NCBI GenBank assembly: GCA_934277375.1
Contig: CAKQTZ010000001.1
Span: 124,001 to 188,000, forward strand
DNA from: an uncultured Coprococcus sp.
GTDB taxonomy: Bacteria; Bacillota; Clostridia; Lachnospirales; Lachnospiraceae
DNA length: 64,000 bases
Direction: 5' to 3'
This document shows positions 55,651 through 64,000 of this stretch, one piece after another. Within the stretch, counting starts at the first letter, position 1. Each line of letters starts with the position of its first letter. The notes beneath the pieces are model-generated. The model made no database searches. It was not told the DNA's origin and saw nothing but the letters and a program-made list of their open reading frames with translations. The position numbers and the translations under genes were made by a program.

Positions 55651-57687
55651 TCAGCTTATAAAGCATCCACCTGGGAAGTCTTTTTCCGTTGTCAGAAGTG
55701 ACAGATTACCTTCAGGATCCTCTGCACACAGAAGCATACCCTCTGATATAACTCCTGCCAGCTTACAAGGCTTGAGATTGACTATAGCCACAACCTTCTT
55801 GCCAACCATATCCTCTGCAGAATATGTTCCCTTGATTCCTGATACGATCTGCTTCACATTGTTCTTGCCAAAGCTTACCTGTGAACAGAGAAGCTTTCTT
55901 GAATTAGGGACCTCCTCACATGCAACAATCTCGCCGATCATGAGCTGCATCTTCTGGAACTCATCAATGCTTATCTCCTGCTTATCAACTACATCAGGAT
56001 TGGCCTTGAGTGCCTGCACCTTTGCCTCTGCTATCTTGATCTTCTTGGTCTCAGCAGAATTCTCCTTCTCTTCCTTCTGCTTCTTTGCCTGTTCGTACAT
56101 GGACTCCTTCTCCACTGGAGCGAACTCGGCAACCTTTGCCATAACTTCCTTCACATCAAGACGTGCGAAAAGTATCTCTGGCTGCTCTGTAACCTTTGTT
56201 CCAGACTTGTACAGACCAAACTTACCAAGCTCTGTAACCTTTCTCTTCTCCGTGTTCAGCTGAGCCATGATCTTCTCTGTTGTCTCGGGCATATATGGCT
56301 CAAGAAGTGTGGCACCTATAACGATGCTCTCGACAAGGTTATACAGAACTGTGTTCAGTCTGTCCTTCTTGTCCTCCTCCTTTGCAAGTGCCCAAGGCAT
56401 TGTCTCATCTATATATTTGTTGCATCTCTTGAACAGTGCGAATATCTCTGTGATAGCATCTGCCACCTTCAGCTTATCCATGCAGTCTGCAACCTTATAT
56501 CTGCAATCCATGACAACCTTCTTCAGATCCTCATCGACAGGCTCTGTCACGTTGGTATTCGTCACGATTCCGCCAAAATACTTGTTGGACATCGATATGG
56601 TTCTGTTGACCAGATTACCAAGTGTATTTGCAAGCTCTGAGTTGAGTCTCTCAACCATGAGCTCCCATGAGATAACACCGTCATTCTCAAATGGCATCTC
56701 ATGAAGCACGAAGAATCTGACTGCATCAACACCGAATATATCGACCATATCATCAGCATACATTACGTTGCCCTTTGACTTACTCATCTTGCCATCACTC
56801 TGAATGAGCCAAGGATGACCAAATACCTGTTTTGGAAGCGGAAGTCCGAGTGCCATCAGTATAATTGGCCAGTAAATAGTATGGAATCTAAGGATATCCT
56901 TGCCGATCAGGTGAAGATCCGCAGGCCAGTACTTGTAGAACTTCTCATCGCTCTGTCCATCTACATCATAGCCGAGACCTGTGATATAGTTCGTCAAAGC
57001 ATCAACCCATACGTATACAACATGCTTTGGATCAAAATCTACCGGAATTCCCCACTTAAATGATGTTCTTGAAACACACAGGTCCTGAAGTCCCGGCTTT
57101 AAGAAGTTGTTTACCATCTCGTTACGTCTCGACTCAGGCTGTATAAACTCAGGATGCTGCTCGATATGTTTCATAAGCTTGTCCTGATATTTGCTCATCT
57201 TGAAGAAGTATGCCTCCTCCTTTGCCTCCTGGACAGGTCTTCCACAGTCCGGGCACTTGCCATCTATGAGCTGTCCGTCTGTGAAGAACGACTCACATGG
57301 GGTACAGTACTTTCCTACATAATGTCCCTTATATATATCACCCTGATCGTACAGTTTCTTAAACATCTTCTGTACCTGTTTCTCATGATAATCGTCTGTT
57401 GTACGGATAAACTTGTCATATGAAGTATTCATGAGATCCCATATTCTCTTGATCTCACCTGCTGTCTCATCAACGAATTCCTTTGGGGTCTGCATGTTTT
57501 CAAAAGCCTTGTTCTCGATCTTCTGTCCATGCTCATCTGTTCCTGTCATGAATCTTACATCATAACCTGCGAATCTCTTGTACCTTGCAATGCTGTCAGC
57601 CAACACGATCTCGTAGGTGTTGCCTATATGAGGTTTACCTGATGCATATGCAATGGCGGTTGTAATATAATACGGTTTTTTTGCCAT
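55651..57687 (-). CDS. metG: Methionyl-tRNA synthetase
   Basis: 678 aa from the preferred start (ATG at 57687, with AAGGAGGG ten bases upstream; an ATG 11 codons earlier has no site). Class I synthetase with the HIGH-like motif SGKPHIGNTYE, zinc knuckle CTPCESFFTDGQLIDGKCPDC, and KMSKS (GKMSKSKGNVM). The long linker has a Lys/Glu-rich region before the C-terminal tRNA-binding OB domain (about 570-678, MQLMIGEIVACEEVPNSRKL). No T-box leader was found upstream. Confidence 0.97.
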   Translation of the reverse strand: MAKKPYYITTAIAYASGKPHIGNTYEIVLADSIARYKRFAGYDVRFMTGTDEHGQKIENKAFENMQTPKEFVDETAGEIKRIWDLMNTSYDKFIRTTDDYHEKQVQKMFKKLYDQGDIYKGHYVGKYCTPCESFFTDGQLIDGKCPDCGRPVQEAKEEAYFFKMSKYQDKLMKHIEQHPEFIQPESRRNEMVNNFLKPGLQDLCVSRTSFKWGIPVDFDPKHVVYVWVDALTNYITGLGYDVDGQSDEKFYKYWPADLHLIGKDILRFHTIYWPIILMALGLPLPKQVFGHPWLIQSDGKMSKSKGNVMYADDMVDIFGVDAVRFFVLHEMPFENDGVISWELMVERLNSELANTLGNLVNRTISMSNKYFGGIVTNTNVTEPVDEDLKKVVMDCRYKVADCMDKLKVADAITEIFALFKRCNKYIDETMPWALAKEEDKKDRLNTVLYNLVESIVIGATLLEPYMPETTEKIMAQLNTEKRKVTELGKFGLYKSGTKVTEQPEILFARLDVKEVMAKVAEFAPVEKESMYEQAKKQKEEKENSAETKKIKIAEAKVQALKANPDVVDKQEISIDEFQKMQLMIGEIVACEEVPNSRKLLCSQVSFGKNNVKQIVSGIKGTYSAEDMVGKKVVAIVNLKPCKLAGVISEGMLLCAEDPEGNLSLLTTEKDFPGGCFIS

Positions 57688-57832
57688 CTCAAAAACCCTC
57701 CTTGATAAAACTACAAACACTAATGAAATGTCTGTGCTATTTTAGGCATGCTATATGCCAGTTATCCAAAATTATATGCCTTTTTTGTGCACACTGTCAA
57801 TATCGGCTTCTGCTTTTATATATCTTATGATG

Positions 57833-57870
57833 CAAAAACACCCGGGCATCAACATGTCGTGAATGTCCGG
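57833..57870 (-). terminator. Terminator after DUF2752
   Basis: On the minus strand, stem CCGGACAT / ATGCCCGG around a 13-base loop is followed by GTGTTTTTGC. It overlaps only the region just beyond the DUF2752 stop. Confidence 0.7.
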
Positions 57871-57873
57871 ATA

Positions 57874-58257
57874 TCAGAAAATGTTTCTGAGCCCTGCAAA
57901 AATCACAGCCCCCACTATGCATATATATATAAGTATATTGTCTATCAGCGATAATTTTTTGTTTCCATATTTAACATATATATAGTCGCATCTGAGTATC
58001 AGGTATGCGAGAACCGGCAACACAATACATACATACTGATTGTATGCAAACGCTCTGGCGAAATCCAGCCTGACACACGAGAGCACTGCCCTGGTAAGCC
58101 CGCATCCCGGACACAGCAATCCCGTTATCTTCCTGAATACACAGGGTACCGCAAAGCCAGTTAGCCTTATAAATATATAATAGAGGATGCCAATCCCCAG
58201 AAGGATGGCATCCCTTTTTATTATCGCATTTCTTCTTGATATCTGTATCTGATCCAT
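57874..58257 (-). CDS. DUF2752 membrane protein
   Basis: 127 aa with three membrane helices. The signature CPGCGLTRAVLSCVRLDFARAFAYN (split by a helix) is the conserved DUF2752 core, in which CPxCGxTR lies just after helix 1. Function of the family is unknown; genes are often next to DUF4234 or zinc-ribbon genes, as here. No ribosome-binding site is evident before the ATG, so translation may depend on the upstream DUF4234 gene 23 bases away. Confidence 0.87.
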   Translation of the reverse strand: MDQIQISRRNAIIKRDAILLGIGILYYIFIRLTGFAVPCVFRKITGLLCPGCGLTRAVLSCVRLDFARAFAYNQYVCIVLPVLAYLILRCDYIYVKYGNKKLSLIDNILIYICIVGAVIFAGLRNIF

Positions 58258-58280
58258 GCTTTGTATGCTTTAATATCCGC

Positions 58281-59126
58281 TTACTGCTGGCTGTTGTCAC
58301 TGCCTGAAGCATCTGCTGATGTGTTGCTATTCTGATCTGACTGCTGGCCAAATGTATTCTGGTCTAAACCGGCCTGCTGACCATATCCCTGCTGATTGTA
58401 TGCATTCTGATCATATCCCTGCTGGCTGTATGGCTGCTGTCCGTATGCCTGCTGGTTATATGCATTCTGATCATATCCCTGCTGGCTGTATGGCTGCTGT
58501 CCGTATGCCTGCTGGTTATATGCATTCTGGTCATATCCCTGCTGACCATATGGCTGCTGTCCGTATGCCTGCTGTCCGTATGCCTGCTGTCCGTATGCCT
58601 GCTGGTTATATGCGTTCTGATCATATCCCTGCTGGCTGTATGTATTCTGACCATATCCCGGCTGGTTGTATGCATTCTGATCATATCCCTGCTGGCCATA
58701 CTGCTGCTGACCGTATCCATTCTGGTTATATGAATTCTGATTATAACCCTGCTGACCATATCCTGTATTCATCTGAGGTATAGCCTCTGCATATTTGTTT
58801 GCAGTGTCCTGCATAAGTGCATATGCAATAATTCCGAGTCCAAATACCTGCAGAAGAACGTATAAGATACCTGAGTTGCTTGATGGTACACCGTTCTTAT
58901 TCTTTATGATATCAACTTTCTCACCCATCTTATATGCCCAGAACCATCCATAGATGTTACATGTAACGATAGTGAGCAAAAGCGACATTCCACCACTTGT
59001 TGCATCTGTATCTCCTGACTCCTGATTGATATCGTCTGTCAGCACAACAAACCAATACAATCCATATATTCCGCATGTCACAATCGAAAGCAGAATACAT
59101 ATTCCAATATTCCTCTGTTTGATCAT
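58281..59126 (-). CDS. DUF4234 membrane protein with long Gln/Asn/Tyr/Gly-rich tail
   Basis: 281 aa. Residues 1-110 are the DUF4234 core with three membrane helices ([56 protein letters not shown]). From about 118 to 262 it is built of [22 protein letters not shown] units, with no charged residues except Asp, resembling prion-like or phase-separating segments. A Ser/Asp/Asn tail follows. A paralogue of the core without the tail is encoded just upstream at 59352-59693. AAGGAGG precedes the ATG. Confidence 0.85.
   Translation of the reverse strand: MIKQRNIGICILLSIVTCGIYGLYWFVVLTDDINQESGDTDATSGGMSLLLTIVTCNIYGWFWAYKMGEKVDIIKNKNGVPSSNSGILYVLLQVFGLGIIAYALMQDTANKYAEAIPQMNTGYGQQGYNQNSYNQNGYGQQQYGQQGYDQNAYNQPGYGQNTYSQQGYDQNAYNQQAYGQQAYGQQAYGQQPYGQQGYDQNAYNQQAYGQQPYSQQGYDQNAYNQQAYGQQPYSQQGYDQNAYNQQGYGQQAGLDQNTFGQQSDQNSNTSADASGSDNSQQ
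58365..58775. repeat. Tandem repeats encoding the YGQQ/YNQQ tail
   Basis: Short in-frame units of 12 to 15 bases are assembled into longer repeats; a 66-base block (ATTCTGATCATATCCCTGCT and following) recurs three times between 58405 and 58540. It is coding sequence, not a CRISPR, and prone to length variation. Confidence 0.9.
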
Positions 59127-59228
59127 AATTGATAATCCTCCTTAAACTTAAGTCCTTAGTTAAATTATGTATGACTTGTGTATGGCTGCAATTATTCCGC
59201 TCATATGTAAGCCACTGCATAACTGCAA

Positions 59229-59282
59229 TAAAAATAACAGAATAGCCCCGCAGACATAAGTCAGTCTACGGGACTATTTTCT
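59229..59282 (-). terminator. Terminator after the short DUF4234 gene
   Basis: On the minus strand, stem AATAG.CCCG.AGAC / GTCT.CGGG.CTATT is followed by CTGTTATTTTTATTG. Confidence 0.75.
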
Positions 59283-59351
59283 CATACATTTTATCTGTAT
59301 GCAACTGCATCTATACACTTTTCAATGTATAGTTGTATGAAATTTTATTCA

Positions 59352-59693
59352 TTACGCATTCTTATTGATGGTGTCCTGCATAATAGCATATGATACGATT
59401 CCAAGTCCACATAACTGGAGCAGAAGGAAAAGTATGCTTGAGTTTCCTGCTGACTGACCATTCTTTGTCTTTATGGCGTCAATCTTCTCGCCCATCTTGT
59501 ATGCCCAGAACCATCCATAGATATTACATGTAACGATAGTGAGCAACAATGCTACCCCACCGCTTGTTGCATCTGTCTGTCCAGATTCCTGATTAGCATC
59601 GTTTGTAAGGCAAACGAACCAATACAGCGCATATATTCCAAATGTAATGATTGAAAATACTATGCACAAAGCAATGTTTCTCTGCTTGATCAT
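59352..59693 (-). CDS. DUF4234 membrane protein, short paralogue
   Basis: 113 aa. About 75 percent of residues match the first 110 residues of the neighbouring DUF4234 protein ([40 protein letters not shown]), with the same three helices, but it ends after NKNA with no repeat tail. The two presumably arose by tandem duplication. AGGGAGG precedes the ATG. Its terminator separates it from the tailed copy. Confidence 0.85.
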   Translation of the reverse strand: MIKQRNIALCIVFSIITFGIYALYWFVCLTNDANQESGQTDATSGGVALLLTIVTCNIYGWFWAYKMGEKIDAIKTKNGQSAGNSSILFLLLQLCGLGIVSYAIMQDTINKNA

Positions 59694-59887
59694 AAAATGT
59701 CCTCCCTTTAATTTAATTATAAATTTTTTATAAAAATTTTATAAAATAATAAAACCATATATATACATCTTTGTCAATAAAAATCACAAAATTAAGTTGT
59801 TTTTTACTTTATTTTTTATGTATTTTTATGATTAAACATAAATCCGCAAATATTTACAATCTTAATTTATGTGATTTCGCAAACTAT

Positions 59888-59916
59888 TTTACTTTTGAAT
59901 CCATGTGCTATATAAT
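59888..59916 (+). promoter_or_regulatory. Predicted promoter of the carbamoyltransferase gene
   Basis: TTTACT (59888-59893) and TATAAT (59911-59916) are separated by 17 bases, in a 340-base AT-rich gap (59694-60033) that otherwise holds nothing recognised. The leader is about 110 bases. Confidence 0.5.
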
Positions 59917-60033
59917 AAAATTTCAGGCAGACATATCTCAACACCCGTATCTAATATATTATCAGGATTCACAGATTATGTTTGTCCGTATTGCAAGTAA
60001 TTTATAAATTATAGAGAAAAGAGGACATTTGTT

Positions 60034-60966
60034 ATGAAAAACATGCTTAACTTCAAGAATTTCACAGCTGATGAGCTGATGGATATTCTCAATCTGGCAC
60101 TTGATATGAAGAAGAACCCTGAGAAGTACGCTCACGCTCTTGAGGGCAAGAAGCTCTACACTCTTTTTGAGAAAACTTCCACAAGAACATTCCTTTCATT
60201 TACAACAGGTATAACTGAGCTTGGCGGTACATATTATAACCAGCTCTGGAAGGATTCCAACTTCACACTTGGAGAGCCTGTATCTGAGATCAAGTATGTG
60301 TGCAGAAATGTGGATATCATCATGGCCCGTCTTGTAAAGAACGAGACAGTTGAGCTGTTCGGAAACAACGTCACCGTTCCATTTATCAACGGATGTGACA
60401 GTTCATATCACCCTTGCCAGACTCTGGCAGATGCCCTCACTATCATAGAAAAGTTCGGAAGCCTCGATGTGAAGCTTATGTACATCGGTGCCAAAAACAA
60501 TGTATTCAACTCACTTGTTGAGTTCTTCGCAAAGATGAAAAAGGGAACTATCTACGGACTCACCCCACTTGTAAACAATACAGTATGTGGAGACGACTTC
60601 TTTGAGACAGCAAAGGCTACAGGCCACTACGTTGAACTTGACCCTGCCATGAGCATGGAGGAGGCTAAGAAGTACGCAAAGGACATGGATGTTCTCTACA
60701 CAGATACATGGGTGGACATGGAGTTCTTCAACAACCCTGCATATAAGCAGCAGAAGGAGGAAACTCTTGCAAAGATGATGCCATACCAGCTCAACGAGGA
60801 ATTTACAGATGGCAGCAAAGCTATCGTATTCCACGACATGCCTATGCATGTGGGATTTGAGATCTCACAGGGCGTTATCGACAAGAACCTCAACCATATT
60901 CTGGATGAGGCCGAGAACAGGCGTCACGCTGAGAAGGCTGTTATGTACACACTTCTGAACTCATAA
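60034..60966 (+). CDS. Divergent ornithine-type carbamoyltransferase, substrate uncertain
   Basis: 310 aa. Clearly of the aspartate/ornithine carbamoyltransferase family. The carbamoyl-phosphate side is intact: FEKTSTRT (Ser49-Thr52), MARL (Arg99), HPCQ (126-129) and the C-terminal ENRR. Acceptor-side motifs differ from ornithine enzymes: STRTR ends in Phe53, the SMG loop reads TWVDME (Asp228, Glu230) and HCLP reads HDMP (267-270). It is therefore likely to use another acceptor than ornithine or to have a different role. It has its own terminator and precedes pyrBI. AGAGG precedes the ATG. Confidence 0.85.
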   Translation: MKNMLNFKNFTADELMDILNLALDMKKNPEKYAHALEGKKLYTLFEKTSTRTFLSFTTGITELGGTYYNQLWKDSNFTLGEPVSEIKYVCRNVDIIMARLVKNETVELFGNNVTVPFINGCDSSYHPCQTLADALTIIEKFGSLDVKLMYIGAKNNVFNSLVEFFAKMKKGTIYGLTPLVNNTVCGDDFFETAKATGHYVELDPAMSMEEAKKYAKDMDVLYTDTWVDMEFFNNPAYKQQKEETLAKMMPYQLNEEFTDGSKAIVFHDMPMHVGFEISQGVIDKNLNHILDEAENRRHAEKAVMYTLLNS

Positions 60967-60987
60967 AATAACTTGCAATAGAACATT

Positions 60988-61047
60988 CCGGATTCACACA
61001 TCATATACTACTTCCTGTGGATCCGGCTGCATATTTTTCATATTTTT
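60988..61047 (+). terminator. Terminator after the carbamoyltransferase
   Basis: Stem CCGGATTCACA / TGTGGATCCGG with a long loop, then CTGCATATTTTTCATATTTTT. The T-tract is interrupted, so read-through into pyrB is possible. Confidence 0.55.
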
Positions 61048-61072
61048 GATCACTTAAGGAGGATCATGTCAG

Positions 61073-62005
61073 ATGAGACATTTAATAGACCCTATGGATC
61101 TGTCAGTTGAGGAGATCGACCATCTGCTCACACTGGCACAGGACATCATAGATAACAAAGAAAAATACAGCGAAGTGTGCAAAGGCAAGAAGCTTGCAAC
61201 CTTGTTCTTTGAGCCAAGCACCCGTACAAGGCTGAGTTTTGAGGCAGCCATGATGGAACTCGGAGGCAATGTCCTCGGATTCTCTTCAGCCAGCTCATCA
61301 TCATCAACTAAGGGTGAGAGCGTTGGTGATACGGTAAAGATCGTGAGCTGTTATGCCGACATAATCGCCATGCGTCACTTCAAAGAAGGTGCACCTATGC
61401 TGGCTTCCATGAAGTCAGATGTACCTATTATAAATGCGGGCGATGGTGGCCACAATCACCCTACCCAGACTCTTACAGATCTGCTCACGATCAAAAGAGA
61501 AAAGGGAAGGCTGAACAACATGACCATAGGTCTCTGTGGAGATCTGATGTTCGGACGTACAGTGCACTCCCTCATCAAGGCCATGTCCAGGTATGACGGC
61601 ATAAAATTCGTCCTCATATCTCCTGACGAATTAAAATTACCTGAATATATAAGAACAGAAGTCATCGAAAAGAATAATATACCATATGAGGAGATCTCTT
61701 CTCTGGAGGATGCCATCGGATCACTGGATGTACTCTATATGACAAGAGTCCAGAAAGAACGTTTCTTCAACGAGGCAGACTACATAAGACTGAAGGACAC
61801 CTACATCCTTGACAAATCCAAGCTGGCTCTCGCAAGACCGGATCTGTCTATCCTCCATCCACTTCCACGTGTAAATGAGATATCCGTTGAGGTCGATGAT
61901 GATCCAAGGGCATGTTATTTCCGCCAGGCACTCAATGGAAAATACGTCCGCATGGCGCTCATCATGGATCTGCTTGGACTGGACAAAGATTTTAACGCAC
62001 AATAG
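61073..62005 (+). CDS. pyrB: Aspartate carbamoyltransferase catalytic subunit
   Basis: 310 aa. First committed step of pyrimidine synthesis. [45 protein letters not shown] (Arg-Val-Gln loop) and [10 protein letters not shown] are all standard, and SSSSTKGES is the 80s loop with the active Lys. The organism also encodes the regulatory chain immediately downstream, so this is the class B dodecameric enzyme type. AAGGAGG lies ten bases before the ATG. No PyrR-type leader was seen. Confidence 0.97.
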   Translation: MRHLIDPMDLSVEEIDHLLTLAQDIIDNKEKYSEVCKGKKLATLFFEPSTRTRLSFEAAMMELGGNVLGFSSASSSSSTKGESVGDTVKIVSCYADIIAMRHFKEGAPMLASMKSDVPIINAGDGGHNHPTQTLTDLLTIKREKGRLNNMTIGLCGDLMFGRTVHSLIKAMSRYDGIKFVLISPDELKLPEYIRTEVIEKNNIPYEEISSLEDAIGSLDVLYMTRVQKERFFNEADYIRLKDTYILDKSKLALARPDLSILHPLPRVNEISVEVDDDPRACYFRQALNGKYVRMALIMDLLGLDKDFNAQ

Positions 62006-62016
62006 GAGGAACATTC

Positions 62017-62430
62017 ATGAATATCGACAGTATTCAAAACGGAATCGTACTTGACCATATAACAGCGGGAAAGGCTCTGCAGATATACAACGATCTTCAC
62101 CTCGACAAGCTTGACTGCTCCGTCGCCATCATAAAAAATGTTAAGAGCGAAAAGATGGGCAGAAAAGATATTTTGAAGATCGATCAGGATATAGATATCA
62201 ATCTGGATGTCCTGGGATATATCGACCCGGACATCTCTGTAAATATCATAAAGAACGGTAAGCTTGTAGAAAAGCGTAAGATAGAGCTTCCCGAGAGACT
62301 TGTGGGCATCAAGAAATGTACGAACCCAAGGTGTATAACCACCACAGAGCAGGGAATCACTCATATTTTCAAGCTCACAGACAGAGAAAAAAGAATTTAC
62401 AGATGTATATACTGTGAGGCAGACAAATAA
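62017..62430 (+). CDS. pyrI: Aspartate carbamoyltransferase regulatory subunit
   Basis: 137 aa. Nucleotide-binding N-terminal domain (NGIVLDHITAGKALQIYNDL) and a C-terminal zinc domain with CTNPRC and CIYC (four Cys), which contacts PyrB. The gene starts 12 bases after pyrB with AGGAGG, so they are co-translated. It would give feedback control by CTP/ATP. Slightly shorter than the enterobacterial chain (153 aa), as usual in clostridia. Confidence 0.96.
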   Translation: MNIDSIQNGIVLDHITAGKALQIYNDLHLDKLDCSVAIIKNVKSEKMGRKDILKIDQDIDINLDVLGYIDPDISVNIIKNGKLVEKRKIELPERLVGIKKCTNPRCITTTEQGITHIFKLTDREKRIYRCIYCEADK

Positions 62431-62481
62431 AAAGGATAATATTGGAACCAGCAGAACAGGAGCATCAAAGCCATAAAACTG

Positions 62482-62509
62482 TTTACATTTCAATTTTATG
62501 TGCTATAAT
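62482..62509 (+). promoter_or_regulatory. Predicted promoter of murA
   Basis: TTTACA (62482-62487) and TATAAT (62504-62509) are separated by 16 bases, with TGTGC just before the -10 (extended -10). The ATG is 44 bases downstream. Confidence 0.7.
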
Positions 62510-62552
62510 CTATAAAGTTGCGATAATCCGAGAATTATCTAAGAGGTGAAAT

Positions 62553-63854
62553 ATGGAACAGTATGTTATCAAGGGAGGTCGTCCTCTGGAGGGCGAAGTC
62601 ACCATAGCTGGAGCAAAAAATGCTGCACTTGGTATACTTGCCGCTGCGGTGATGACCGATCAGGAAGTTACAATAGAAAACGTACCGAACGTCAGAGATA
62701 CAAGGGTTCTCCTTCAGGCTATTCAGGGTATAGGTGCAAGAGTCAGATATATTGATGAGCACACTGTAGTCATATGCGGTGGAACCATAAATCCAAACAA
62801 TGATCTCTGCGTAGATGATGAATATATCAGACGAATCAGAGCATCCTACTATCTGCTTGGTGCTCTCCTTGGAAAATACAACCACTCCCAGGTTGCTCTT
62901 CCAGGAGGATGCGATATAGGCGCCCGCCCTATAGACCTCCACATCAAGGGATTTGAGGCACTTGGAGCAAATGTAGAAATAACAAATGGCATGATATCCG
63001 TACACGCCGACAATCTGGTCGGAAGCCATATATATATGGATGTCACATCCGTAGGAGCCACGATCAACGTCATGATGGCCGCTGTTATGGCCGATGGCAA
63101 AACTACCATAGAAAATGCTGCCAAGGAACCACATATTGTAGATGTGGCCAACTTCCTCAACAGCATGGGTGCCAACATAAAGGGAGCTGGAACTGATGTG
63201 ATTCGCATCCGCGGTGTAAAATCACTTCATGGAACTACATATTCTATAATTCCTGATCAGATCGAGGCCGGTACTTTCATGGTTGCAGCCGCTGCCACCC
63301 GTGGCAACGTTCTCATAAAGAATGTTATACCTAAGCATCTCGAAGCAATAACATCAAAGCTTACCGACATCGGCGCAACGGTCATAGAATATGATGACTC
63401 TGTAAGAGTCATGTGTAATAAGAGACTCAGAGCTACCAACATAAAGACACTTCCATATCCGGGATTTCCAACCGATATGCAGCCTCAGATGGCTGTAACT
63501 CTTGCTCTGTCAAATGGAACAAGTATAGTTACAGAGAGCATCTTTGAAAACAGATTCAAGTATGTAGCAGAGCTGTCCAGAATGGGTGCCCATATAAGAG
63601 TGGAGGGTAACACCGCTATCCTGGATGGTGTTGAGACATTTTCCGGTGCAAATGTTGCAGCTCCAGATCTTCGTGCCGGCGCAGCACTGGTTATAGCAGC
63701 ACTGGTTGCAGATGATTTCTCTACAATATGCGACATAAAGTATATTCAGCGAGGCTATGAGAAGTTCGATGAAAAACTCCGTGGTCTGGGGGCTCTCATT
63801 GAGAAAGTAGAGACCGACAAGGAGATCCAGAAGTTCAAACTCCGCGTAGGCTAA
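62553..63854 (+). CDS. murA: UDP-N-acetylglucosamine 1-carboxyvinyltransferase
   Basis: 433 aa. Adds enolpyruvate from PEP to UDP-GlcNAc, the first committed step of peptidoglycan synthesis. It opens EQYVIKGGRPLEGEVTIAGA, and the active-site loop PGGCDIGARPIDLH has the catalytic Cys120, so the protein should be fosfomycin-sensitive by this residue. PYPGFPTDMQPQM and the C-terminal RGYEKFDEKLRGLGA are the other signatures. AGAGGTG precedes the ATG. The clostridia often have two murA copies; which one this is cannot be told. Confidence 0.97.
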   Translation: MEQYVIKGGRPLEGEVTIAGAKNAALGILAAAVMTDQEVTIENVPNVRDTRVLLQAIQGIGARVRYIDEHTVVICGGTINPNNDLCVDDEYIRRIRASYYLLGALLGKYNHSQVALPGGCDIGARPIDLHIKGFEALGANVEITNGMISVHADNLVGSHIYMDVTSVGATINVMMAAVMADGKTTIENAAKEPHIVDVANFLNSMGANIKGAGTDVIRIRGVKSLHGTTYSIIPDQIEAGTFMVAAAATRGNVLIKNVIPKHLEAITSKLTDIGATVIEYDDSVRVMCNKRLRATNIKTLPYPGFPTDMQPQMAVTLALSNGTSIVTESIFENRFKYVAELSRMGAHIRVEGNTAILDGVETFSGANVAAPDLRAGAALVIAALVADDFSTICDIKYIQRGYEKFDEKLRGLGALIEKVETDKEIQKFKLRVG

Positions 63855-63883
63855 CATTATGAATGCTATACACATATATAACA

Positions 63884-63932
63884 GTCTTTGCATATCAATC
63901 AGACAAGATTGATATTGCAAGGACTTTTTTAT
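63884..63932 (+). terminator. Terminator after murA
   Basis: Stem AGTCTTTGCATATCAATC / GATTGATATTGCAAGGACT with a six-base loop and a run of T on the plus strand. Confidence 0.88.
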
Positions 63933-64000
63933 TGCGATTTTATTACTTTTTTATAACTTTTCATCAAAAAATAGTGCCCATTTACAATAATTATGGTAAA

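Noticed and set aside
57688..57832. T-box leader for metG
   Set aside because: No T-box consensus (AGGGTGG) or specifier stem was visible in the short upstream region.
58365..58775. Possible CRISPR-like array
   Set aside because: Repeats are in-frame coding units of an identifiable protein, without unique spacers of constant length.
59771..60007. 78-aa open frame upstream of the carbamoyltransferase
   Set aside because: AT-rich, overlaps the predicted promoter, no ribosome-binding site and no recognisable protein features.

Overview
The window looks like a chromosome segment of a low-to-mid GC Gram-positive anaerobe, most likely a Lachnospiraceae member (Coprococcus-like). The basis is the gene set: a V-type ATPase in place of a visible F-type enzyme, a Tad pilus locus without a secretin, a glmS ribozyme, MecA, the SpoVK/CbxX-type AAA protein, DUF1858 and 2[4Fe-4S] ferredoxin genes, and AGGAGG ribosome-binding sites throughout. 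The genus is an inference. No rRNA, tRNA, CRISPR array or insertion sequence was recognised.

Layout. 1-8.9 kb: a V-ATPase operon on the minus strand in the order G/H-I-K-E-C-F-A-B-D (D runs off the left edge). Three of its spacers are filled by long imperfect palindromes that share a core. 9.2-15 kb: rpiB with a tandem 76-bp repeat beside its terminator, sua5, a cell-wall amidase, mecA, a PHP-family protein that has lost metal ligands, DUF1858 and a short ferredoxin. 15-22.3 kb: a two-gene operon of a 206-aa protein and an 899-aa surface protein, then phosphofructokinase, recR, ybaB and dnaX. 22.4-31.9 kb: a ten-gene Tad/Flp pilus operon. It runs from prepilin peptidase through TadZ, TadA, TadB and TadC, a 56-aa Flp pilin, three TadE/TadG-like minor pilins and an FHA protein. 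One pilin carries two Cys/His modules.

32-44 kb: a small helical protein, a hybrid histidine kinase, a GtrA-YfhO fusion, a HisA of the eukaryotic sequence type directly coupled to a secreted GH9 cellulase, an AAA ATPase and a DUF624 protein. 43.5-53.4 kb: comF, recD2, mreB, a PAS/GAF sensor without an output domain, a DivIVA-like protein, a lipoprotein and a second FHA protein. 53.4-64 kb: glmS with its self-cleaving ribozyme, metG, DUF2752 and two DUF4234 membrane proteins (one with a long Gln/Asn/Tyr/Gly-rich tail), a divergent carbamoyltransferase, pyrBI and murA.

Functionally the segment is mostly core: ion-motive force, envelope synthesis (glmS, murA, mreB, amidase), replication and repair, and pyrimidine synthesis. 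Surface functions (pilus, cellulase, large membrane proteins) are interleaved with it. The items most worth following up are the palindromes partitioning the V-ATPase operon, the Cys/His-module pilin and probable ATA start in the tad operon, the eukaryotic-type HisA/GH9 pair, the pseudo-PHP protein and the carbamoyltransferase with altered acceptor-site motifs.
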